Positions 1 to 9,276 of a stretch of 64,000 bases of DNA are shown piece by piece; position 1 is the first letter of the stretch, and the number at the start of each line of letters is the position of its first letter. The translations under genes were made by a program, and so were the position numbers. Source of the stretch: Lentinula raphanica. Its lineage: Eukaryota > Basidiomycota > Agaricomycetes > Agaricales > Omphalotaceae. The notes below the pieces were generated by a model. The model was not told the origin of the DNA. It did not search any database and was given only the letters and a program-made list of their open reading frames with translations. The stretch spans positions 248,001-312,000 of the forward strand of contig JANVFP010000046.1 in the NCBI GenBank assembly GCA_027919835.1, given 5' to 3'.

Positions 1-1084
1 CGATTGCGACTATCTGTGATCCTGAGTCCAGGAGGTTCTCTACTTCGAGATCTTCCCGATCATTCACAACAGGCCACACTGCACGGAGACCATTGCCGAT
101 GGTAGCAACTATGGTCATATCTCGTCGTTCATCATTCTCGTCTACATCACTCAAGAATGATTCTACTGGATCTACTTGAACAAACGCTCCTGCTTTCATC
201 CCATCCCGATCCTCAGATAATCTTTCAAAAGCCCAAGCTTCGGGTAATGCTAGATCATCCACGGAAATGACTTGCTCGTCTTCGGAATCATCATTTGAAA
301 GTGTTTCCGTAGCTAGATCTTGTTGATCAGCCACGTTCAGCAGCATTTTCTTTCGATCTTGCGGAAGTACTCGCTTATTCCGTATCTTTCGTGCTACGAT
401 CTGCCTGATCTTCCCCGAAAGCTGTAAAGCTTCGGAAGAAGTCAATTCAATCGTCTTTTGCACTATCCGGTCAGCAAGCTCTTCCTCTAGACCAGGCGTG
501 AACAGTTCATTCTGCAGCCTGTATTTTGGTGCCTTCGAAGATCCCTTAGATTCAGGTATCTTTTCCGGCTTTGGTTGATTTCGAGGGTGAGGTGTAACTT
601 CTCTGGGCTGAACATCATCAAATGGTCTTCTCGGATTTTCCGTACGAGGAGGTGACGGATCGCGGAATCGTACTTGCTTCGATTTCCGTTGATCTGTCTG
701 ATCAGGCTCGCGTCCCGAGCCTAAAGCACTCTCATCCGTTAAATCGTCAATGGTCACTGACTGTATCCTTTCCAAAGCAGCTTCCCTCAGTGATTGAGAA
801 GAATCGGGGTCTGATCCAGCAGATCTGTCATGATTAGGCGTAGAATTGTCCGGATTGGACTTCGGTTTTTCGGATGTTTTGTTTTTACTAGGGTTATTTC
901 GATCTATGGGTATATGCACCCCGTCAAAGCGTTTATTCTTGACGGCAGGTATTGCTTTTGGTGAGTTAGGCTTTGGGGCACCCTCATGAGTTGTTGCCTG
1001 TTGCTGAGACCGTGTCCTTGGCCCAGAGGTCAACTCAATCATTGGATTCCTCAGTTTCCCGACTCGTTCGTGTACACCGTAGCC
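1..1084 (-). CDS. Ty3/gypsy-type Pol, N-terminal part (protease region), runs off the left edge
   Basis: On the minus strand the frame whose codons begin at 1084 has no stop down to base 1, about 360 codons. It is -1 relative to gag and overlaps the gag end by 34 bases. The translation begins YGVHERVGKLRNP, passes a long charged linker with KRVLPQDRKKMLLNV (roughly 400-320), and ends at the window edge with LLDSGSQI. DSGS (about 28-17) is the catalytic Asp motif of a retropepsin-like aspartyl protease. Reverse transcriptase, RNase H and integrase would lie to the left, outside the window. It would be made as a Gag-Pol fusion by -1 frameshifting, because no good independent start is seen at the overlap. 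The element family is inferred from Gag plus protease; the enzyme domains that would settle it are not visible. Confidence 0.82.
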
Positions 1085-2622
1085 TCACCATTGCTAGATC
1101 TCCCTTGCACCATCTCCGCCAGATTGGCAATGACCATCCAAGCTGGGGATCTGGCCAACTGTTCCGAATAATCCTCATTGTCCGGGATCATCTCGTTCAT
1201 CATCGTCGAAACCTCGGGCCATCCTTTGGCCTGACCATACTTCATGATCTTTTGGTATCTACTCTCACTTCCGAAGTTGTTCGGTAGCGGAGACCCATCC
1301 TTCAACTTAAGACGCTTTGGATCTTGCGGATCACGCATAATCCAACCTTTCCCTAAGAGTTCCAAGAACATTGGACAACTTTGCATCATATGGTTCGGTT
1401 CCCGACAAAGGAAACACAACATCTCAGACCTTTGACCTTGTGCATTATTCGGATTCGTGTTAATGATTCCGCGGGGAGGCCCACTGTTTCCGGGATTACT
1501 ACTACCAGAAGCGACAGTATGAGGCTGCACCCGTTGCGCAGGTTGAACATTTCCGGTCTTGATGTTAGCCAGCATTTGAGCCAACGTCTCAAGTTCCTCT
1601 TTGTAGGTAGCCTTAAGTGCTCCCAAATCTTTGACCAACACACTGTACTGGTCCCTATTTGCAGCTAGTGCTCTTTCCGTTTCCTTGGAAGCCTCTCGTT
1701 TCACTTCAACGGGCTTAGCTGGAGACCGGAAGAAATGCGAGAGATCCGGTACTTCTTCTTTGATCACCGGAGGACCACCAATCGGAACGTATACACCTCC
1801 TCTTGAATGGGTTTCCGCATTGAAGACCACACCATCCCGACTTGTTACCGTCCGGTACAACGATTCCAAGGGTGGGTGCCTTGCTACGGCCTCTGCTGCT
1901 TCCTTGTACTCTATGAACAGATATGGATCATCGACCCGACGTTTCTCTACGCGGAAAGCAGGTACCTGCTGTTGAACCTTACGGTTCACAGCTTTCCGTA
2001 ACTCGTCATCGAATGCTGACAGGAAAAGAGACACCAATTCCGTGTTTCCTATCGCCGGAGGCGGTTTCAACAACTTATTGGCTTCTACCTCCATCAACAA
2101 ACAATACCCGAGCAACCTATCTCCGTCCCGGACACCCAAAGGAGCATAGTTCTGTACGATCTGCAAGAGCGTATTCTTCGAACCCATTGGTCTCCCTAGA
2201 GATGCCGGGAATCTTTCACACAGGGAACGCAGGAAACAGTCCGCGTCTTCCCTTCCCTCCTGCGCGCCGGGAAGATGCTCGAGAGCCTGCTTGGTCTGAA
2301 GGGTCATCCAAGAAAAGATCTTTTGCATCTTCACCTTCTCGGAGGTAACTTCCATAGCCTGGAACGTGTTCAAACAGAACCTCACCCACTCGGGGATCAT
2401 GCTCGGATTGGCCAAGTCCAGGATCATAGCAGTTTTGTGCGTAAGCGGAAACTTGGTATTGTTGTACTCTGCTTGTTCCGCAGGAGTCAGTTCAGGTGGA
2501 CCAAGCATCCTTATGATGTCGAGTTGATCCTCCGGTCATTTTTGTTGGGCAGCCGGGTTTGCTGGTGCGTTAGCATTCGCTCCCGCGGCTCCCTGATCAT
2601 TTCCGTTATGTACTTCAGACAT
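1051..2622 (-). CDS. Retrotransposon Gag with CCHC zinc knuckle, split by one in-frame TGA
   Basis: The main open frame (2508-1051, 485 codons) carries the N-terminal capsid-like part (EWVRFCLNTFQAMEV), a conserved LLGYCLLMEVEANKLL stretch and, near its C-terminus, the zinc knuckle CFLCREPNHMMQSC (CX2CX4HX4C), which binds nucleic acid during packaging. The same frame continues upstream as MSEVHNGNDQ (ATG at 2622), interrupted by a TGA at 2536-2538 in the context aaa-TGA-ccg. Since CGA to TGA would explain it, I read this as one damaged gene. If translation instead starts at 2508, the protein loses about 38 residues. The gag stop (1051-1053) lies directly after a slippery heptamer. The frame also stays open upstream of 2622 to 2967, without an ATG. 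Confidence 0.85.
1054..1060 (-). other. -1 ribosomal frameshift site (G GGA AAC)
   Basis: On the minus strand the gag frame reads tcG GGA AAC TGA. The heptamer fits the X XXY YYZ slippery rule in the gag zero frame. After a one-base slip, decoding continues GGG AAA CTG AGG straight into the open protease-pol frame. A clear downstream stem or pseudoknot was not found by eye. Confidence 0.7.
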
Positions 2623-4973
2623 ATTGTTGGGTAAAAACAGTCGTATCAAATCAAATGGTTTGGGTTGTAATGTAGGATCTGAACTAGATTGCGGATCTGG
2701 TCCAACAGTAGCTGCCTTTTGTCTACCGTTTCCTGGCACTACGTTAGATCTCTTCGTTACTGGTTGTTCCGAAGATGGTCTAGGAGCTCTCCCGTTATCT
2801 GGATTGCTAGTACTCGCTCTTCCGAGGTTTCTCGGATCGTAAACAGGTACAGAGGGTTTCTTTGCTGCGCGCTTTCGCTGATCTGAAGCTTGTATCGCTG
2901 GATCAAAGAAATCTGCTGAGCCCGCGTTCTTCCAAGTCCGAGTAGCTCTTGGAGCTATTTTTAATGATCAAATAAATTCGATCAAAGGCAGTAGTTTTGA
3001 GAAATCAAGAAGATCTTTCGAGTTCGACCAAAATATAGATTCCACCCCTCGCGGTGGGCTCCAGATAACGAGGTATAAAGTCGGTTCTTAGTATAATGCC
3101 TTATGACAGGTCACTTAGCACGAACACAGAGTACGACTTCACGGATTCGTCAATCAAATTGTATTTATAGCGAGGTGTGGGGCGTTGTCAGAGATTCCGC
3201 ACTATCTTATATCTCAAGTCGAACGCAGTCTTGTAAGATCTTTTAGATCAGCAATACTGGTCAGCAGAACGAAGTGACACGGATATACCAGTCGTAAGAT
3301 CTGGACTAAGGGGTTTGTTTTGAGTGGCTTCCACTCGGATAAGGGTTTTTAGGCTCGGAAAGCAACGGGGTACCAGACGTTATGGTAGACCAATCGATTC
3401 CGCTCCTGGGTGAAGCAGTACTGATCACTATTCTCAGTAAAATCTCGAAGATCACGCAGATCACCAATCACTACGTGTCAACTTGAACAGAGCCACCAAA
3501 ACTCTGCACGTTCACTCGGCACAACCTGAGACCAAGTCCTCTGTATCTCCGGAACGGAGTCTACCTTCAACTAGCAAGTGACAGACACCAAGTCAAACCA
3601 CTCAAAAGTCGGGCTTATTGCGATGAAGTAACACACTTAATCTGCAAGGTCCGGTACGGCTTAGAAGCCTTTACTCCCACGTATGGATGAAAAGGATTAC
3701 CAGTTCAGAGAGATCTGGGCGCGAAACTTGTTTCATTTGTGCGGATACAGGTCTTTAAGTACACTACAAAAAGTCTGATATCCGTATTTGTCCTTGATCT
3801 AGTAGATCTAGCTATTTCTACAGACGGAGTCCGATAATATACACTTAAATAGTAAAATATGACTGAAACGATACAAACACGCAAGGAAATAGTAAGGAAA
3901 ACAGAGAAAAAAGATGAAACTTGTCCGTATTTCGTCGTACTTTCGCCAGATCTAGAAGACCAAGCAAGTTCCGACCATGGTCTGTGCGGCATCCACATGC
4001 TAGGGTGCCTAACTCGTCAGAGTGGCTCCTGCCTGTGTTGCTCAAGTGTTTCCGACGAATTTGCTTCCGCGGAATGGTAGTGGTCTTCCCAAGTTAATGA
4101 GATAGACTCGTAACAGTGGTTGATCTCGCGGATCAGGTAGGTCTGGTCCGTAGCTTTCGAACGGTATGCATATAGCCTGGTGTTCTGAAGCGGACAACGA
4201 AGATAAATGCTTCAGAAGTGTTTTCCGTAGGTTTCCGCGCGTTTCCGTGAGTGCTGGTCAAAGCTGTACATAGCATACGCTATATCCCAGTTTAGAACGT
4301 GAACATATGCGTGTTTCCGCTGCGGGTTTCACCCGTACTGCCACGGAAATGCTAGATCATCATGTTTCCGACGGTTTCCGCTACTTTGCGTAGGGTTTCC
4401 ATGTGGTAACTCGTCCAGATAGGCTCTCATCGTGTCTGATCTGCTAGATCAAGTGAAATTTCCGTCATCACAGCCAAGTACCAAACTCAGTTGTGCCGAT
4501 CCGGCAGATCTTGATACTAAGTCGATATTCCCTTGGTGTGCTCGTACCAGTAGTCAGCATTCTTGAAGGATCCCTGACCAAGGGTGCGAGCAATAGCTCT
4601 AAGTGGATATTCATGGCTGATCCTGCCAAAGGATCTGTATCCTAGCTTATACTGATACAAGTTTGACTGCTAGTTCGGGCTCACTACAGTCCTTATTGAT
4701 ACTATGCAACGGTCTAAGTTGATCTTTTTGATCATTACACGCCTGCGCGGAAAAACCGCGCAACACCGCTCTGAATGTTATGGGCTTTGGCCCAGTGTTG
4801 GCTAACTCTTACTTCCTGTCCCACCTGAGTGCAAAAGGCAGAGGCATTTATTTAAATAATATTACCAAAAAGGAAATAATCTACAGACCTCTCGGAATTA
4901 TATGAGGGCCCTCCGGCAATTTTTAGCAGGTTCCCGGAGCTATTCCAGCAGCCCCGGTGAACTTTTTAGTGTA
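2623..4973. other. Non-coding leader and probable 5' LTR zone of the retroelement
   Basis: No supportable gene is present. The stretch has frequent GATC/AGATCT words and, at 4040-4410, many TTTCCG words. TATAAAG occurs at about 3072 on the plus strand. Near 4783-4796 is a short hairpin TGGGC-TTTG-GCCCA, a type of motif often seen near LTR ends. The element is read on the minus strand, so its 5' LTR should lie here. Its second LTR is outside the window, so boundaries cannot be proven. Confidence 0.4.
3047..3063 (-). other. Candidate primer-binding site
   Basis: The minus strand reads TGGAGCCCACCGCGAGG just upstream of gag. It starts with TGG, as tRNA-primed retroelements do. The preceding bases are not the usual LTR terminus CA, and I could not match a specific tRNA, so this is only a candidate. 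Confidence 0.25.
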
Positions 4974-5022
4974 CTGTGAAGTTCACGGTATGGATTACAA
5001 TACACCACCGTGAAGTTCACAG
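4974..5022. repeat. 15-bp inverted repeat with nested palindromes
   Basis: CTGTGAAGTTCACGG (4974-4988) and CCGTGAAGTTCACAG (5008-5022) are inverted copies around a 19-bp spacer, differing only at the central base of each arm. Each arm also contains the odd palindrome GTGAA-G-TTCAC. It could be a transcription terminator hairpin or the end of a small element. Confidence 0.65.
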
Positions 5023-5028
5023 CTTGTT

Positions 5029-5617
5029 TTAAAGTATCTTTACTGCTACAGGTGCACCATTTGCATTCAATTGGGAGATTAGGCTTATCCAATCATCCCT
5101 GGAGCATTCTGGATGATCACGTAATCCCAACAGCAAGGCTAGACGGCGACATCTAGTGGCCAGAATATTGACGGTATCTTCCTCTAGAATATCAGGTTCC
5201 ATGGTAAGAGCCATAGACAGCTGTGGTAGATCACGTGTGCCTATAGTATGTTGGGGATACATCAATTGAACAGGATTAGGTGATGGTCCGAGGGGTGGAA
5301 ATGATGGGACATTAGCCGATTCGGGATTCCTCCCCATCCATGGCCGAGATTGTCTTTCAGGGGTGGCAATATGAGGCCAATGATGGAGTGGAGTAGGAGG
5401 TAGATCACTTGTACCTTCTTGCTGCATAGCTCTAGGTATAGCAGGCTGTTTTCCAATAGACGGCATTTGGGGAAATGATGGAAAACGTGTAGGGGTCGAG
5501 GGAATCATGGTAGGGTTCAGGGTTCCGAGATGATTCGTTAAATCCCGGAGGATAGCTGTGAGTAGGTGGTGATTCAGTTTGAGCCTGAGTCTCCGTCTGA
5601 ATAGTCTGTGTAGACAT
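5029..5617 (-). pseudogene. Proline-rich unknown protein, frame-broken
   Basis: I do not recognise a family. Two overlapping minus-strand frames look like parts of one protein: 5617-5432 (MSTQTIQTETQAQTESPP) and 5508-5029 (MIPSTPTRFPSFPQ, ending VAVKIL). The second is 159 codons, rich in Pro and Gln, with a more ordered C-terminal part containing ATRCRRLALLLGLRDHPEC. A one-base frameshift near 5430-5510 or an unseen intron would join them. It lies next to a retroelement end and is probably element-related, but nothing in the sequence proves this. Confidence 0.35.
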
Positions 5618-6365
5618 AACTGGGGGCAGTTGGAGATCAGATATTATGTTAGGTACTTGCTATGCTCTAGCCTTCGAGTGTACCGAGATTCGAGGGTTAT
5701 GAGCACAAAAATCCGCACGTACGACGAAGGACTGCTAAGCAGTTATTCTACACCGAGGATTTGGATTTATAAGGAGACTTAGGTTCTTGGTTTGAAGCTT
5801 AGTGTTGTTACAAAGTTATTGAGAGCACAGAAAAGACTAGAGAAAATGCAAATAGATTAAGAATATCTGATCTGGGGAGCCAGATACAGAGGATACAGGT
5901 AGTATTTATAGGTTTCTGAGTAAGTAGATATATAAGGAAAATTTGTAGGTAAAGGAATGTCGGCGAGGGAACGCGTCACCGTAAAGTAATTACGATGACG
6001 TGTTCCAGTGCCACGATGCATACGCGTCGTTACTGGAACCGTCCGGCGTCACCAAACAAACATAATGAAATGGGCACAGGTCGACGTGGTTACGAATTGA
6101 CCCGGCTGTTATGTAGCAGCACACGACTAATCAAGAGATGAAGGTCCGAAGGAGGGAGGAAGAACGAGCCTTTGTGTCGTCCGAGGCCGGAACTAAGGAG
6201 AGGAGGTTAGTCATGGATGAGCAAAGGGAAAGCAATGAGAGCGTTCGCAATGACGGGACGTCGCTAGTCCCATTTCCGAGAACGAGTATCAGCCTTCCTG
6301 ATGTAAAGGGCAGGAGTCTTGGTCCAGGATAGTGTTGGCTACAGGGGATGAGACCTCTGCACCAT
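5618..6365. other. No gene recognised
   Basis: Only short unsupported frames occur. A GC-rich patch at 5960-6060 has repeated ACGCGTC and GACG words flanking TTACGATGACG. Nothing here looks coding. Confidence 0.5.
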
Positions 6366-6517
6366 ATTCTGCCAGACTTTTGCAAAAGATTCCAATAACT
6401 GTCCAGAAGCGTTTTGAAAAATATCTGGATAGTTATCAGCAGTGCCACAAATGAATATTTAAATCATTTAAAAAATAATTCAAAAATAATAAAAAATACT
6501 AAAAAAACTGGGATTAA

Positions 6518-6558
6518 GCAACAAATCAGACCCCGACCGTGGGGGTCTGATTTGTTGC
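6518..6558. repeat. Perfect 17-bp palindrome with 7-nt loop
   Basis: GCAACAAATCAGACCCC (6518-6534) and its exact reverse complement (6542-6558) flank the loop GACCGTG. It lies in the inverted-repeat element, next to the TTAGGG-like tract. Confidence 0.9.
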
Positions 6559-6573
6559 CCAACATCAGGTAAC

Positions 6574-6676
6574 TAGGGTTAGGGGTTAGGGGGTTGGGGC
6601 CTGTTAGGGGTTAGGGGTTGAGGATATTTTTCATGGGTTAGGGGTTAGGGTTAGGGGTTGGGGTTGGGGTTGGGAG
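6574..6676 (+). repeat. Interstitial degenerate telomere-type repeats
   Basis: The plus strand is a run of TTAGGG, TTAGGGG and TTGGGG units (for example GGGTTAGGGGTTAGG), interrupted once by GAGGATATTTTTCAT. TTAGGG is the usual telomere unit of filamentous fungi. The tract is about 100 bp, impure and enclosed by inverted repeats, so it is not a chromosome end. Confidence 0.8.
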
Positions 6677-6891
6677 GTAGCCCTAGACCTATATTACATA
6701 AGGGGGGTCTCAGTTTTCTCTAAAAATGCCTGGTTCAAGAGATATAAGCAATTCATTTTAAAAAATAATATTTAAATCCTTTTTTAAATGATTTAAATAT
6801 TATTTTTTTAGTAGGGGCAATAGGTTGTCCAGATTTTTTGCAAAACGTCTCTGGACAGTTATCGGGATCTTTTGCAAAAGCCTGGCAGAAT

Positions 6892-7850
6892 CAGCTGACC
6901 TCAGGGCTGGGGCTTGCATATGAGTGGGGCTGTCATGGAAGGAGGTTGGTTAGCTCTGAATTGGAGTTCCAGACCCAAGGGAAAGATCAACGTTCGGGTA
7001 CCGAACGTAACGTCGACGCCGTGAACAGACGTCAGTGGGCCAAACGTAATGTCAGTGATGCAAATTGGAGGTTTGTGCGGTGCAGTTGATGTGCCGGGGT
7101 TTTTCGTAAGGTTGGTTAATCGATAAACATGGAGGAGTCGCCGGGAGTCTTTGTAGTTCTTCGGCCTCACTCAAGGGTGACGAGACGCTCCTACCGTCGC
7201 CTAAGTCCAGAAACGGGGTGGAGATGCTACAGGTGGGGCTCTGGAGTCGTCGTGGGTGAAGAATTTAGCAGTAGTCGTCGAGTCAGAGCGCTGGCTCAAC
7301 GTTCCAGAGTGCCTTGGGATCCGGGGTGACTTGCATAAGAGATAGTCGCCGATGCGATGTCGTAGGCCCGGCAGGAAGATGAGAGAGGGAGTGGATGCCG
7401 ACGACGCGTCTCCCTTCCTAGTGAGGACGAGTCAGAATGGGTAATCCATTCAGACGAATGGATTACGCATGATGAATTATGAGTGGCAGACTTTGCGGTC
7501 TCCACTCCTCTAGATGACCCTTAGATCCTAATCAGTGCTCCCATGTCCTGCTAAAGGTCCCGAGGGTCTTGAGATGTGGAAGAACAAAGGAAAAGACGAA
7601 AAAGGGTAATGGCGAGGTGGTGGTAAGCAAGAAAGAACGAGAGATCAAAGGTTAAATGCCGAGGAGGAATGCCGATGCTGAATTAGCGCCGGTTCGGCAT
7701 TCGTGCAGCTTATAGGGGTTCTCGTCGTTCTTGAGCTCATAAAGGCTCAGAAAAATATGGAAAAAATACAAAAAAATAGTAGAAGGCTGGGGGGTGTTAC
7801 ACTTAATAACAAAACTTTACAGTATCTTTGTGGCCCCAATCTGCTGCTGC
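6892..7850. other. No gene recognised; ankyrin repeat debris at the right end
   Basis: Bases 6892-7780 hold only short conflicting frames. Bases 7800-7850 still resemble one more ankyrin unit downstream of the receptor's stop codon (minus strand, GHKDTVKF then a stop), so the array once continued further. Confidence 0.5.
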
Positions 7851-9276
7851 TCAAAGTGCAGTGCCATAATGCCTACTCTGAGCATTGATATCTGCACCAT
7901 GTTGAACCAGAAACTCTACAGTATCTTTGTAGCCCTGAGCTGCTGCTGCTTGAAGACTGGTGCCATAATTCCCCCCTTGAGCATTGATCTCTGCACCATG
8001 TTGAACCAGAAACTCTACAGTATCTTTGTGGCCCTGATCTGCTGCTGCTTGAAGAATGGTGCCATAAATTCCCCCCTGAGCATTGATATCTGCACCATTT
8101 TGAAAAAGAAACTCTACAATATCTTTGTGGCCCTGAGCTGCTGCTGCTTGAAGTGCAGTGCCATAATGCCCCCCTTGAGCATTGATATCTGCACCATGTT
8201 GAACCAGAAACTCTACAGTATCTTTGTGGCCCCAATCTGCTGCTGCTTGAAGTGCAGTGCCATAATGCCTATTCTGAGCATTGATATCTGCACCATGTTG
8301 AACCAGAAACTCTACAGTATCTTTGTGGCCCCGATTGGCTGCTGCTTGAAGAATAGTGCCATAAATTCCCCCCTGAGCATTGATATCTGCACCATGTTGA
8401 AAAAGAAACTCTACAGTATCTTTGTGGCCCTGAGCTGCTGCTGCTTGAAGTGCAGTGCCATAAATTCCCCCTTGAGCATTGATATCTGCACCATGTTGAA
8501 CCAGAAACTCTACAGTATCTTTGTGGCCCCGAGCTGCTGCTGCTTGAAGACTGGTGCCATAATTCCCCCCTTGAGCATTGATCTCTGCACCATGTTGAAC
8601 CAGAAACTCTACAGTATCTTTGTGGCCCTGATCTGCTGCTGCTTGAAGAATGGTGCCATAAATTCCCCCCTGAGCATTGATATCTGCACCATGTTGAAAA
8701 AGAAACTCTACAATATCTTTGTGGCCCTGAGCTGCTGCTGCGTGCAGGGCAGTGCCATAATGCCCCCCTTGAGCATAGATATCTGCACCATGTTGAACCA
8801 GACACTCTACAGTATCTTTGTGGCCCTGAGCTGCTGCTGCTTGAAGAATGGTGCCATAATTCCCCCCTTGAGCATTGATCTCTGCACCATGTTGAACCAG
8901 AAACTCTACAGTATCTTTGTGGCCCCGATCTGCTGCTGCTTGAAGAATGGTGCCATAAATTCCCCCCTGAGCATTGATATCTGCACCATGTTGAAAAAGA
9001 CACTCTACAGTATCTTTGTGGCCCTGAGCTGCTGCTGCTTGAAGTGCAGTGCCATAATGCCCCCTTGAGCGTTGATATCTGCACCATGTTGAACCAGAAA
9101 CTCTACAGTATCTTTGCATCCTTGAGCTGCTGCTGCTTGAAGTGCAGTGCCATAATGCCCCCCTTGTGCATTGATATCTGCACCATGTTGAACAAGAAGT
9201 TCAGTGATGTTGTTGTGACCTTTTGCTGCTGCTATTTGTACTGCTGTTCCATAATAGCTTGATATTACATTGATAT
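7851..9276 (-). repeat. 99-bp ankyrin repeat array, about 14 units
   Basis: Each unit encodes about 33 residues of the form GHKDTVEFLVQHGADINAQG followed by a variable YGT.LQAAA segment. Units are almost identical in DNA. The variable segment cycles through HYGTAL, IYGTIL and NYGT(I/S)L, giving a higher-order period of about 297 bp in parts of the array. Because units lack stops in several frames, both strands show long false frames here. Confidence 0.95.

Larger units (their letters stand above)
6366..6891. mobile_element. 526-bp inverted-repeat element (MITE-like) with telomere-like core
   Basis: The ends are imperfect inverted repeats. The left side begins ATTCTGCCAGACTTTTGC and the right side, reverse-complemented, begins ATTCTGCCAGGCTTTTGC. 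Similarity continues inward for about 110 bp on each side (6366-6476 and 6780-6891), including AT-rich AATATTTAAATCATTTAA. There is no coding capacity. The interior holds a 17-bp perfect palindrome and a degenerate TTAGGG tract. A possible 6-bp direct repeat GACCTC flanks it, but this requires unequal ends, so the target duplication is unproven. Confidence 0.75.

Noticed and set aside
6574..6676. Chromosome end
   Set aside because: The TTAGGG tract is short, impure and flanked by unique DNA and inverted repeats.
7794..9068. A 424-codon plus-strand frame rich in Cys and Leu
   Set aside because: It mirrors the ankyrin repeats on the minus strand; the repeated DNA has no stops in this frame either.
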